From positions 682,001 to 746,000 of the forward strand of contig NZ_CP045851.1 in the NCBI RefSeq assembly GCF_009650215.1: a stretch of DNA of 64,000 bases. The letters run 5' to 3'. Source of the stretch: Actinomarinicola tropica (GTDB lineage Bacteria; Actinomycetota; Acidimicrobiia; Acidimicrobiales; SKKL01). Below, piece by piece: positions 54,111 through 64,000 of the stretch. The notes under the pieces were generated by a model. That model had not been told where the DNA came from. It saw nothing but the letters and a program-made list of their open reading frames with translations, and made no database searches. The position numbers were made by a program, and so were the translations under genes. How positions within the stretch are numbered: the first letter of the stretch is position 1; every line of letters starts with the position of its first letter.

Positions 54111-54794
54111 GTGCTGGTGTCGCTCACGGCCGGTGCGGCGTTCGTCGAGCTGGTCGATGCGGTCACCTCCGAGGAGGGGGCGTCGTCACCGGACGCAGAG
54201 GTCGCACGATGGATCGCCGAGCGCCGGACCCCATGGGTCACGGCGCTGATGCGGCTCACGACCCGCCTGGCCGACTACGCCATCGCCGGCACGGTGGCGG
54301 CGGCCGCTGCCGTGGCGCTCGTCGCCGCCCGGCGGCGGGGTCCGGCTTCCGCCCTCGTCGCCTCGAGCCTGGGCGCCATGCTCGTCACCGAGGTGCTGAA
54401 GGAGGTCGTCGGACGGGAGCGGCCGATGGCCGACGGTCGCTTGGTCGAGGCCGCCGGCCACGCCTTCCCCTCGGGGCACTCGTCGCAGGCGGTCGCCTGC
54501 TACGGCGGGCTGGCGTTGGCCGTCGTCCTGACCACGCGCAGCTCACGTCGACGCGCCGCCGCCGTCGCAGCTGTGGCGGTCGTCGCCCTCGCCGTCGGGA
54601 CATCCCGCGTTTACCTCGGCGTGCACTGGCCGGCCGATGTCCTCAGCGGCTGGATCGTCGGTCTGACGTGGCTGGCCCTGGTCGCCAGCGGGTCGCTGCT
54701 CCTCCAGCGGCTCGACCGGCCCCGAGGGTGGTGGCCGGTCGAGCGCGACGGGAGCGCTACTCGATGCGCATGCCGGAGATGGCCCGGCCGATGA
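54111..54794 (+). CDS. PAP2-family membrane phosphatase, start codon uncertain
   Basis: This membrane protein has the PAP2 phosphatase motifs KEVVGRERP, PSGHSSQAVAC and SRVYLGVHWPADVLSGW, so it should dephosphorylate a lipid or isoprenoid phosphate. GTG at 54111 is the first standard in-frame start, giving 227 residues, but it cuts into the first membrane helix. Coding-like sequence (DQVIRQLLIRLRDRVDAASP) continues in frame upstream to a TAG at 54015-54017, with no ATG, GTG or TTG after that stop. The true N-terminus may use a rare start or have been damaged. The 3' end overlaps the convergent acyl-CoA dehydrogenase gene by 38 bp. Confidence 0.75.
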   Translation: MLVSLTAGAAFVELVDAVTSEEGASSPDAEVARWIAERRTPWVTALMRLTTRLADYAIAGTVAAAAAVALVAARRRGPASALVASSLGAMLVTEVLKEVVGRERPMADGRLVEAAGHAFPSGHSSQAVACYGGLALAVVLTTRSSRRRAAAVAAVAVVALAVGTSRVYLGVHWPADVLSGWIVGLTWLALVASGSLLLQRLDRPRGWWPVERDGSATRCACRRWPGR

Positions 54795-55974
54795 CGAGCT
54801 GCTGGATCTGCTCGGTGCCCTCGAAGATGTCCATGATCTTGGCGTCGCGGTGGAAGCGCTCGACCGGGTACTCGCGGGTGTAGCCGTAGCCGCCGAGGAT
54901 CTGAATGGCCCGCTCGGTGACCCACACCGCGGTGCGGCCGGCCTTGAGCTTCGACATCGAGCCCTCGGCGTTGGTGTAGCCGCCGTTGTTGGCGAGCCAC
55001 GCCGCGCGCCAGACGAGGAGGCGGGCGGCGTCGATCTCGGTGGCCATGTCGGCGAGCATGAAGCTGATCGCCTGGTTCATGATGATCGGCTTGCCGAACG
55101 CCTCGCGCTCCTTGGCGTAGTCGAGGGCGTACTCGTAGGCGGCCCGGGCGATGCCCACGGCCATCGCGGCGACGGCGGGGCGGGTCGACTCGAACGTCGA
55201 CATCGCCGGCTGCTTGGCGCCGGTGCGGGCGCCTTCGCGGGCCTTGGCCAGCTTGGCGTCGAGCTTCTCCTTGCCGCCGAGCAGCATCCGCCCGGGCAGG
55301 CGCACGTCGTCGAGGACGACCTCGGCGGTGTGGGAGGCCCGGATGCCGTGCTTCTTGTACTTCTGCCCCTGCGACAGCCCCTTGGTGCCGGGCGGGACGA
55401 TGAAGCTCGCCTGGCCCCGGCCCTTCAGCTCGGGGTCGACCGAGGCGACGACGACGTGGACGTCGGCGATGCCGCCGTTGGTGATCCACGCCTTGGTGCC
55501 GTTGAGGACCCACTCGTCGGTGGCCTCGTCGTAGACGGCGCGGGTGCGCAGCGACGACACGTCGGAGCCGGCGTCGGGCTCGGAGACGCAGTAGGCGCCG
55601 AGCTTCACGTCGTCGGCGTCGCCGTAGCACTGCGGCACCCACTCCATGACCTGCTCGGGGGTGCCGGAGCCGGCGATGCCGGCGGCGGCGAGGCCCGAGC
55701 CGAAGATCGACAGGGCGATGCCGGCGTCCCCCCAGAACATCTCCTCCATGGCGACCGGCATGGTGAGCCCGGTCGGGTCGCCCATCATCGCCTGGGCCAT
55801 GAAGTCGGTGCCGTACAGCCCGATCTTGGCGGCCTCCTGGATGATCGGCCAGGGCGTCTCCTCCCGCTCGTCCCACTCCTCACCGGCGGGGCGGATGACG
55901 TCACGGGCGAACTCGTGGACCCAGTCGCGGATCTGCTTCTGGTCGTCGTTGAGCTCGAGGGAGAACTCGGCCAT
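54757..55974 (-). CDS. Acyl-CoA dehydrogenase
   Basis: This 405-residue FAD enzyme carries out alpha,beta-dehydrogenation of acyl-CoA. Family signatures are GAYCVSEPDAGSDVSSLRT (first ACAD motif) and QILGGYGYTREYPVERFHRDAKI (second), with the catalytic Glu in the IFEGTEQIQQLVIGR loop. ATG at 55974 begins the standard FSLELNDDQKQIRDWVHEFARD helix; an upstream frame adds unrelated sequence. A 97-bp gap separates it from the aconitase gene upstream. Chain-length preference cannot be read from sequence. Confidence 0.92.
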   Translation of the reverse strand: MAEFSLELNDDQKQIRDWVHEFARDVIRPAGEEWDEREETPWPIIQEAAKIGLYGTDFMAQAMMGDPTGLTMPVAMEEMFWGDAGIALSIFGSGLAAAGIAGSGTPEQVMEWVPQCYGDADDVKLGAYCVSEPDAGSDVSSLRTRAVYDEATDEWVLNGTKAWITNGGIADVHVVVASVDPELKGRGQASFIVPPGTKGLSQGQKYKKHGIRASHTAEVVLDDVRLPGRMLLGGKEKLDAKLAKAREGARTGAKQPAMSTFESTRPAVAAMAVGIARAAYEYALDYAKEREAFGKPIIMNQAISFMLADMATEIDAARLLVWRAAWLANNGGYTNAEGSMSKLKAGRTAVWVTERAIQILGGYGYTREYPVERFHRDAKIMDIFEGTEQIQQLVIGRAISGMRIE

Positions 55975-56071
55975 GGGAGGCACCTCTGGTCTGGGGGGGA
56001 CAGGGGGGTGGGGGACGGTGCGCGACGAGGGGACGCCACGCGCCACACTCAACTGTACGGCGTAGAGCGCC

Positions 56072-58869
<2,798 letters not shown>

Positions 58870-58873
<4 letters not shown>

Positions 58874-59988
58874 GGCTCCATCGTGCTCCTGATCGCGTCC
58901 TGGTGCTCGCCTCCAGCGGCCGTACCCGGGTCGGTCGGCGGCGAACCGGACGCCGGCTCCTCGAACGTGACCCGCACGCCGAGCAGGCGGACGGGCCGGT
59001 CGAGCTCGAAGCGATCGAACACCACGAGGGCGTGGGCGGCGACGGCCGCCGGGTCGAGGGTGGGAGCGGGCAGCTTCCCGGAGCGGGTGCGGGTCCAGAA
59101 CGACGCGGTGCGCACCTTGACCGCCACGTGGGTGACGCGGCGACCCTCGGGCGCGACCTCGTCGACCAGGCCGCGAGCCATGCGGTCGACCCGGTCCCGC
59201 ACGTCGGCGGGGTCGGGCAGGTCGGTGGTGAACGTCTCCTCGTGACTGCGGCCCTTGGCCACCCGTGGCTCGGCGCGGACCGGGTCGTCGTCGCCGCCGA
59301 GACCGAGCAGCCGCAGGTGCGGGCCGATCGTCGGTCCGAACGTGGCCGCCAGCTCGGCGTGGTCCGTGCGTGCGAGGTCGAGGACCGTGTGGATCCCGAG
59401 CGCCCGGAGCTTCTCCGCCGTGCGGGGTCCGATGCCCCAGATGTCCGACGCCGGCGCGTCGCCGAGCCGCTCGAACCACTCGTCCCGGGTGAGGCGGGCC
59501 ACCGCTCCGGGCTTGGCCCAACCGGTGGCCGTCTTGGCCTGGAGCTTCGTGTCGCCGATCCCGACGGCGCAGGTGAGCCCGGTGCGCTCGACGACGGCTG
59601 CCTTCACCTGCTCGGCGAACGCCTCCGGGTCGTCGCTGGCCACGCCGAGGAACGCCTCGTCCCACCCGAGCACCTCGACGGGCACGTCGAAGGACCGCAG
59701 CACCGACATCACCTCGGCCGACGCCGCGTCGTACGCCGGCCGGTCCGACGGGAGGAAGACGGCGTCGGGGCAGCGCCGCTGAGCGGTCCGCAGCGGCATG
59801 CCGGACCGCACGCCGTGGGCGCGCGCCTCGTAGGACGCGGTGGCGACCACCTGCCGGGGACGGGTTGGGTCGCCGTCGCCGCCGACGACGACGGGCCGCC
59901 CGGCCAGCTCCGGGCGCCGCCGGACCTCGACCGCAGCGAGGAACTGGTCCAGGTCGACGTGGAGGATCCACTCCCGGGGGGTTCCCAC
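58870..59988 (-). CDS. dinB: DNA polymerase IV (Y-family)
   Basis: This 372-residue translesion polymerase starts with [24 protein letters not shown] (first catalytic Asp). It has [15 protein letters not shown], the catalytic GWDEAFLG in place of the usual SIDE loop, [19 protein letters not shown], the [15 protein letters not shown] helix-hairpin-helix and a little-finger domain. GTG at 59988 is chosen because TCCACT (59995-60000) ends 6 bp before it. No LexA box is visible upstream. It is the first gene of an operon with aconitase, an unusual partner. Confidence 0.9.
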
Positions 59989-60071
59989 GAAGCCAGTGGA
60001 GCACACTGGGCCGATCGGCCCGACGCCGTTCGGGTCCTCACGACGATCCGGCCCGTTCCGATCGATCGGTG

Positions 60072-61097
60072 ATGGACCAGCGCGGGTTCGACGGGGCCGA
60101 ACGGCCTGACTTCTGGCTCGCACACGTGCGCGCCGGCGTCGTGCTGACCGTCCTCGCGTGCAGCAGCGGTGTCGTCTACGTCGCGACCGACACCGCGGTG
60201 GCGGAGCGCGTGACCCTCACCATGCTGCTGTTCGCCACGATGGGGGCGACCGTCGGCCTCCTGCTGCTCCCGCTCGACGTCATCGTCACCAGCCGGCGCG
60301 CCGCGTGGTTCTTCTACGGCTGGTCGGGCACCGCGTCGCTCGCGGTGACCGCCGGGTGCTACGTCGAGGGCCAGAGCCGCAGCCCGTTCTCGGCGTTCTA
60401 CTTCCTCATCCTCGTCTACGCCGCCACCGCCTACCCGCCGGGAGCGGTCCTGAAGGTGTCGGTGGGCATCCTGCTGCTCTACGGCGGGTTGATCGTCAAC
60501 GACGCCGCGGAGCCCGGCGGCAACCTGCTGGTCGCCGGCTGCCTGGCCCTCACGGCGTGGATGTGCTCGGTCGCCGCGCGCAACCAGTGGGACCAGTTCC
60601 AGGAGCAGGTGCAGCTGGCCCGGGAGGACGAGCTGACCGGGTGCCTCAACCAGCGTGGCTTCCAGGAGGCGTTCACGTCCGAGGTGGAGCGGGCGAACCG
60701 GCTGCGGCGCCCGCTCGCCCTTCTCCTCGTCGACCTCGACGAGTTCAAGGCGGTGAACGACGCCCGCGGGCACGGCATGGGCGACGCAGTGCTGCGGCGG
60801 GTCGGCGACCTGCTGCGTCAGTCGGTGCGCGACGTCGACGTCGTCGGGCGGGTGGGCGGTGACGAGTTCGCCGCCCTGCTCGTCGAGACGTCCGGCCGTG
60901 AGGCGCTCGACGTCGCCGACCGCCTGTGCCGTCGGGCCCGGACCCTCTCGGGGACGGTCACCACGTTCAGCATCGGGGTCGCCGGGCTCGTGCCGGGCGA
61001 CACCGTCGCCTCCCTCCTCGACGCCGCCGACGCCGCGCTCTACGACGCCAAGCGCGCCGGACGTGACCGGGCGCTGCTGCACCAGCGCGAGTGGTGA
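60072..61097 (+). CDS. Membrane diguanylate cyclase
   Basis: This 341-residue protein has about six N-terminal membrane helices (residues 15-175, a MASE-like sensor) and a C-terminal GGDEF domain. It has LAREDELTGCLNQRGFQ, the active site GRVGGDEFAALL and the RxxD inhibitory site (RDVD) 5 residues before it. It should make cyclic di-GMP at the membrane. ATG at 60072 gives the complete first helix. It is divergent from dinB, 83 bp apart, and converges on the acetoacetyl-CoA synthetase gene. Confidence 0.88.
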   Translation: MDQRGFDGAERPDFWLAHVRAGVVLTVLACSSGVVYVATDTAVAERVTLTMLLFATMGATVGLLLLPLDVIVTSRRAAWFFYGWSGTASLAVTAGCYVEGQSRSPFSAFYFLILVYAATAYPPGAVLKVSVGILLLYGGLIVNDAAEPGGNLLVAGCLALTAWMCSVAARNQWDQFQEQVQLAREDELTGCLNQRGFQEAFTSEVERANRLRRPLALLLVDLDEFKAVNDARGHGMGDAVLRRVGDLLRQSVRDVDVVGRVGGDEFAALLVETSGREALDVADRLCRRARTLSGTVTTFSIGVAGLVPGDTVASLLDAADAALYDAKRAGRDRALLHQREW

Positions 61098-61104
61098 CCG
61101 CCGC

Positions 61105-63042
61105 TCAGCGGTGGCGGTGCGCCTCGTACCACTCGAGGGCCGCAGGATCGACGAGCGAGTCGCGGCTGGCGGCCCGCTCCGCCGGCGCGCCCTCGAGGAT
61201 CCGCTTGACCGGGACCTCGAGCTTCTTGCCCGACAGCGTGCGCGGCACCGCCGGCACCTCCTCGATGCGGTCGGGGACGTGCCGGGGCGACAGCTCGGCG
61301 CGGAGGGCGCCGGCGATGCGGGCCCGCAGGTCGTCGTCGACGTGCACGTCGGGGACGGGCCGGACGAACAGCACCAGCTCGCCCATGCCGGTGGGGTCGT
61401 CGTCGGAGGTGAGGTGGACGACGAGGCTGTCGTCGACCTCGGGCAGCGACTCCACGACGGTGTAGAGGTCGCTCGTGCCGAGGCGGACCCCGCCCCGGTT
61501 GAGGGTGGCGTCGGACCGTCCGCTGATCGTGCAGGCACCGTCGTCGGTGAAGGTCACCCAGTCGCCGTGTCGCCAGACGCCGGGGAACACCGAGAAGTAG
61601 GCGTCCCGGTACCGCGCGCCGTCCTCGTCGCCCCAGAACCCCACGGGCATCGACGGCATCGGCTCGGTGACGACCAGCTCGCCGGTGACCCCGGGCGGCA
61701 ACGGACGGCCGTCGGGGTCGAACGCCTCCACGGCGCAGCCGAGCAGCCGGCACGGGATCTCGCCGGCCCGCACGGGCACCAGGGGTGACGAGCCGACGAA
61801 CGCGGTGCACACGTCGGTGCCGCCGCTGATCGAGCTGACCGGGACGCCGAGTGCCTCGTCGACCCAGCGGAACCCCGCGGCCGGCAGCGGCGCGCCGGTG
61901 GAGCCCACCCAGCGGAGCGAGCCGCGTGGCGGTTCGATGCCCGCCTTGCGGCAGGCGAGCAGGAACGGGGCCGACGTGCCGAACACGGTCGTGCCGGTCT
62001 CCTCCGCGGTGCGCCACAGCGTGCCGAGGTCGGGGTGGCCGGGGTCGCCGTCGAAGAGGACGATCGATGCGCCGGTGAGGAGCCCCGACACCAAGTAGTT
62101 CCACATCATCCACCCGGTGGTCGTGAACCAGCAGAAGCGGTCCGCCGGCGTCAGGTCCTGGTGGAGGGTGAGCACCTTGAGGTGCTCGAGGGTGATGCCG
62201 CCGTGGGAGTGGACGATCGCTTTGGGCAGGCCGGTGGTGCCCGAGCTGAACAGCACGTACAGCGGGTGGTCGAACGGGACGGGCGTGAACGAGAGCGGCT
62301 CGGTCGGTCCGGCGAGGAGGTCGCCCCAGAGCGTGGCGTCGGGGAGGCCGTCGTCGAGGTAGGGGATCGCCACGACGTGGCGGAGCGTCGGCAGCTGGTC
62401 GCGGATGGCGGCGACGTGCTCGCGACGGTCGATCGCCCGCTCCCCGTAGCGGTAGCCGTCGACGGCGACGAGCACCGTCGGGTCGAGCTGCGCGAACCGG
62501 TCGACCACCGCCCGCACGCCGAACTCCGGTGCGCAGCTGGACCACACCGCCCCGAGCGAGGCCGTCGCGAGCATGGCGACGAGCGTCTCGGGGACGTTGG
62601 GCGCGAACGCGACGACACGGTCGCCGCGTCCGACGCCGAGGCGGCGCAGCCCCGCTGCGCAGGCGGCGACGGCGTCGACGAGCTCGGTCCACGTGAGCGT
62701 CGTCCCGGCGCGTGTCTGGCTCCGGGCGGTCACGGCGACGCCGTCGGGGTCGACCTCGGCGTGGCGCAGCGCGTGTTCGGCGTAGCTCAGCTCGCCGCCG
62801 GGGAACCAGCGCGTGCCGGGGATCCCGTCGGGCCCACGGGCGAGCACGGCGTCGGGCCGGCGGTGCCACATCACGTCGAGGTCGTCGGCGACCGCGCCCC
62901 AGAACCCGTCCAGGTCGGTGACCGACCAGTGGTGCAGCGCGGCGTATGTGTCGTGGCCGTGGGCGCTGGCGAACCGTCCCGCAGCTGTCGACGACCAGAC
63001 GTCGTCCGGTGGCGTCCAGAGGACCTCGCCCCGCTCGCTCAT
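61105..63042 (-). CDS. Acetoacetyl-CoA synthetase (acetoacetate-CoA ligase)
   Basis: This 645-residue ANL-superfamily enzyme activates acetoacetate to the CoA ester with ATP. It has an AacS-type N-terminus (FWGAVADDLDVMWHRRPDAVLARG), the P-loop YVLFSSGTTGLPKAIVHSHGG, a GGTDVCTAFVG motif, GDWVTFTDDGACTISGRSDATLNRGGVRLG (A8 hinge) and the C-terminal catalytic Lys in LSGKKLEVPVKRIL. Length and order match AacS. ATG at 63042 follows the acyl-CoA dehydrogenase stop by 16 bp, so they probably form a short ketone-body or acyl-CoA catabolic operon. Confidence 0.92.
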   Translation of the reverse strand: MSERGEVLWTPPDDVWSSTAAGRFASAHGHDTYAALHHWSVTDLDGFWGAVADDLDVMWHRRPDAVLARGPDGIPGTRWFPGGELSYAEHALRHAEVDPDGVAVTARSQTRAGTTLTWTELVDAVAACAAGLRRLGVGRGDRVVAFAPNVPETLVAMLATASLGAVWSSCAPEFGVRAVVDRFAQLDPTVLVAVDGYRYGERAIDRREHVAAIRDQLPTLRHVVAIPYLDDGLPDATLWGDLLAGPTEPLSFTPVPFDHPLYVLFSSGTTGLPKAIVHSHGGITLEHLKVLTLHQDLTPADRFCWFTTTGWMMWNYLVSGLLTGASIVLFDGDPGHPDLGTLWRTAEETGTTVFGTSAPFLLACRKAGIEPPRGSLRWVGSTGAPLPAAGFRWVDEALGVPVSSISGGTDVCTAFVGSSPLVPVRAGEIPCRLLGCAVEAFDPDGRPLPPGVTGELVVTEPMPSMPVGFWGDEDGARYRDAYFSVFPGVWRHGDWVTFTDDGACTISGRSDATLNRGGVRLGTSDLYTVVESLPEVDDSLVVHLTSDDDPTGMGELVLFVRPVPDVHVDDDLRARIAGALRAELSPRHVPDRIEEVPAVPRTLSGKKLEVPVKRILEGAPAERAASRDSLVDPAALEWYEAHRHR

Positions 63043-63058
63043 CGCACCGGCAAGCTGC

Positions 63059-64000
63059 TCATCGGACCGGAAGGCCGAGGCCGCGGCTGATGATGAGGCG
63101 CTGCACCTCGCTCGTGCCCTCGCCGATCTCGAGGATCTTGGCGTCGCGGTAGTGGCGGGCCACCGGGGTCTCGTCCATGAACCCGCTGCCGCCGAACACC
63201 TGGGTCGCGGTGCGGGTGGCGGCGACGGCGGCCTCGGTCGACTGGAGCTTGGCGATCGCAGCGGCGTGGGTGAACGGGCGCCCCTGGTCGCGCAGCCAGG
63301 CCGCGTGGTACGTGAGCGACCGCGCGGCGTGGAGGGCGACCTCCATGTCGGCGATGGCGAAGGCGACCGCCTGGTTCGAGCCGATCGGCCGGCCGAACGT
63401 GTGGCGCTCCGTGGCGTAGGCGACGGCGTCGTCGACGCAGCGCTGGATGACGCCGACGGCGAGGGCGCTGATCGCCACGCGGCCCTCGTCGAGGATGCCG
63501 AGGAACTGGGCGAACCCACGGCCCCGCGGGCCGAGGAGGTGGTCCTCGGGCACCCGGCAGCCGCTGAACGCCAACCCGTGGGTGTCCGACGCGTGCCAGC
63601 CCATCTTCCGGTAGGGCGGGAGCACCTCGAACCCGGGCGTCCCCGCGGGGACGACGATCGTGCTGATCTCGTCGGGGCCGGTGCGGGCGGTGACCGTGAC
63701 GAGCGACGTGATCGGCGTGCCGGAGTTGGTGATGAACGCCTTCTCGCCGTCGATCACCCACTCGCCGGCGGACCCGTCGAGCGTGGCGGTCGTGCGGGTG
63801 CCGCCGGCGTCGCTCCCGGCGTCGGGCTCGGTGAGCCCGAACCCGCCGAGGGCGCGACCGGCGCACAGGTCCGGCAACCACCGCTCCTTCTGCTCGTCGG
63901 TGCCGAAGCGTGCGATCGGTCCGGCGCCGAGGCCCACGCCCGCCTCCAGCGTGATCGCCAGCGACTGGTCGACCCGGGCGACCTCCTCGATGGCGACGCA
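63059..64000 (-). CDS. Acyl-CoA dehydrogenase, C-terminal part (gene continues past the window)
   Basis: The frame is open to the window end, so the N-terminal portion is missing; at least 314 residues are visible. Signatures are GGFGLTEPDAGSDAGGTRT (first ACAD motif), TATQVFGGSGFMDETPVARHYRDAKI (second) and the EIGEGTSEVQRLIISRGLG C-terminus. It differs markedly from the enzyme at 54.8-56.0 kb. It precedes the acetoacetyl-CoA synthetase gene by 16 bp in the same direction. Confidence 0.9.
   Translation of the reverse strand, partial: CVAIEEVARVDQSLAITLEAGVGLGAGPIARFGTDEQKERWLPDLCAGRALGGFGLTEPDAGSDAGGTRTTATLDGSAGEWVIDGEKAFITNSGTPITSLVTVTARTGPDEISTIVVPAGTPGFEVLPPYRKMGWHASDTHGLAFSGCRVPEDHLLGPRGRGFAQFLGILDEGRVAISALAVGVIQRCVDDAVAYATERHTFGRPIGSNQAVAFAIADMEVALHAARSLTYHAAWLRDQGRPFTHAAAIAKLQSTEAAVAATRTATQVFGGSGFMDETPVARHYRDAKILEIGEGTSEVQRLIISRGLGLPVR

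Overview
This 64 kb window is very GC-rich chromosomal DNA with dense gene packing: about 61 genes, no intergenic gap over about 180 bp, and many 4-bp ATGA/GTGA overlaps. It looks like an actinobacterium, most plausibly of class Acidimicrobiia (Iamia/Ilumatobacter-like). Supporting features are two F420-type luciferase-like oxidoreductases, two DUF222/HNH (13E12-type) genes with actinobacterial LexA boxes, ECF41 sigma factors, KatG, and many genes with a -10-like hexamer only 6-10 bp before the start codon (leaderless transcription). The taxonomic call is inference. No rRNA, tRNA, CRISPR array or classical transposase was seen.

Layout. 0-3.8 kb: end of an arsenic-type pair (aquaporin, arsC), a DUF808 membrane protein, an F420-type oxidoreductase and an ArsR/SRPBCC pair. 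3.8-4.9 kb: first DUF222/HNH unit. 4.9-8.2 kb: AraC regulator, VOC protein and a UvrA-like gene broken by an in-frame TAG. 8.2-14 kb: galactokinase, GH43-like lipoprotein, katG and a frameshifted glycosyltransferase. 14-19.4 kb: FAD/Rieske oxidoreductase, second ArsR/SRPBCC pair, lone NuoF-like protein, histidine phosphatase and ParB-like protein. 19.5-25.9 kb: membrane-lipase fusion, MMPL and MFS exporters with a divergent TetR. 25.9-32.9 kb: PIG-L deacetylase/PadR pair with a divergent methyltransferase, enoyl-CoA hydratase, diguanylate cyclase, GntR/DUF1648 pair and a racemase. 32.9-38.2 kb: VanY-type peptidase, DODA dioxygenase, phosphotransferase, XRE-cupin regulator with a divergent reductase-methyltransferase fusion. 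38.2-41.1 kb: a three-gene signalling operon (PP2C phosphatase, ABM-fold protein, B12-binding protein). 41.1-45.9 kb: siderophore-interacting protein, F420-type oxidoreductase, UppP, NUDIX, ECF41 sigma and AhpD-like protein. 46-48.4 kb: UbiB-like kinase and DUF6544 protein. 48.4-49.6 kb: second, inverted DUF222/HNH unit. 49.6-54.8 kb: gamma-glutamyltransferase, second ECF41 sigma divergent from DoxX, diguanylate cyclase and PAP2 phosphatase. 54.8-64 kb: acyl-CoA dehydrogenase, aconitase overlapping DNA polymerase IV, a membrane diguanylate cyclase, acetoacetyl-CoA synthetase and a partial acyl-CoA dehydrogenase.

Most striking signals. (1) The two DUF222/HNH units are in inverted orientation and are each exactly 1106 bp between outer copies of the same GC palindrome. 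Both carry a third palindrome at the same internal offset and an identical 18-bp LexA-type box, so they look like copies of a discrete SOS-controlled mobile unit. (2) Both ECF41 sigma genes have ECF41-type promoters (CGTC -10). At the second, two mirror-image promoters with a shared variant -35 (CCTCACG) drive the sigma gene and DoxX in opposite directions. (3) Two genes are broken by single changes (a UvrA-like ATPase and a glycosyltransferase), and the PAP2 gene lacks a normal start codon for its apparent N-terminus.
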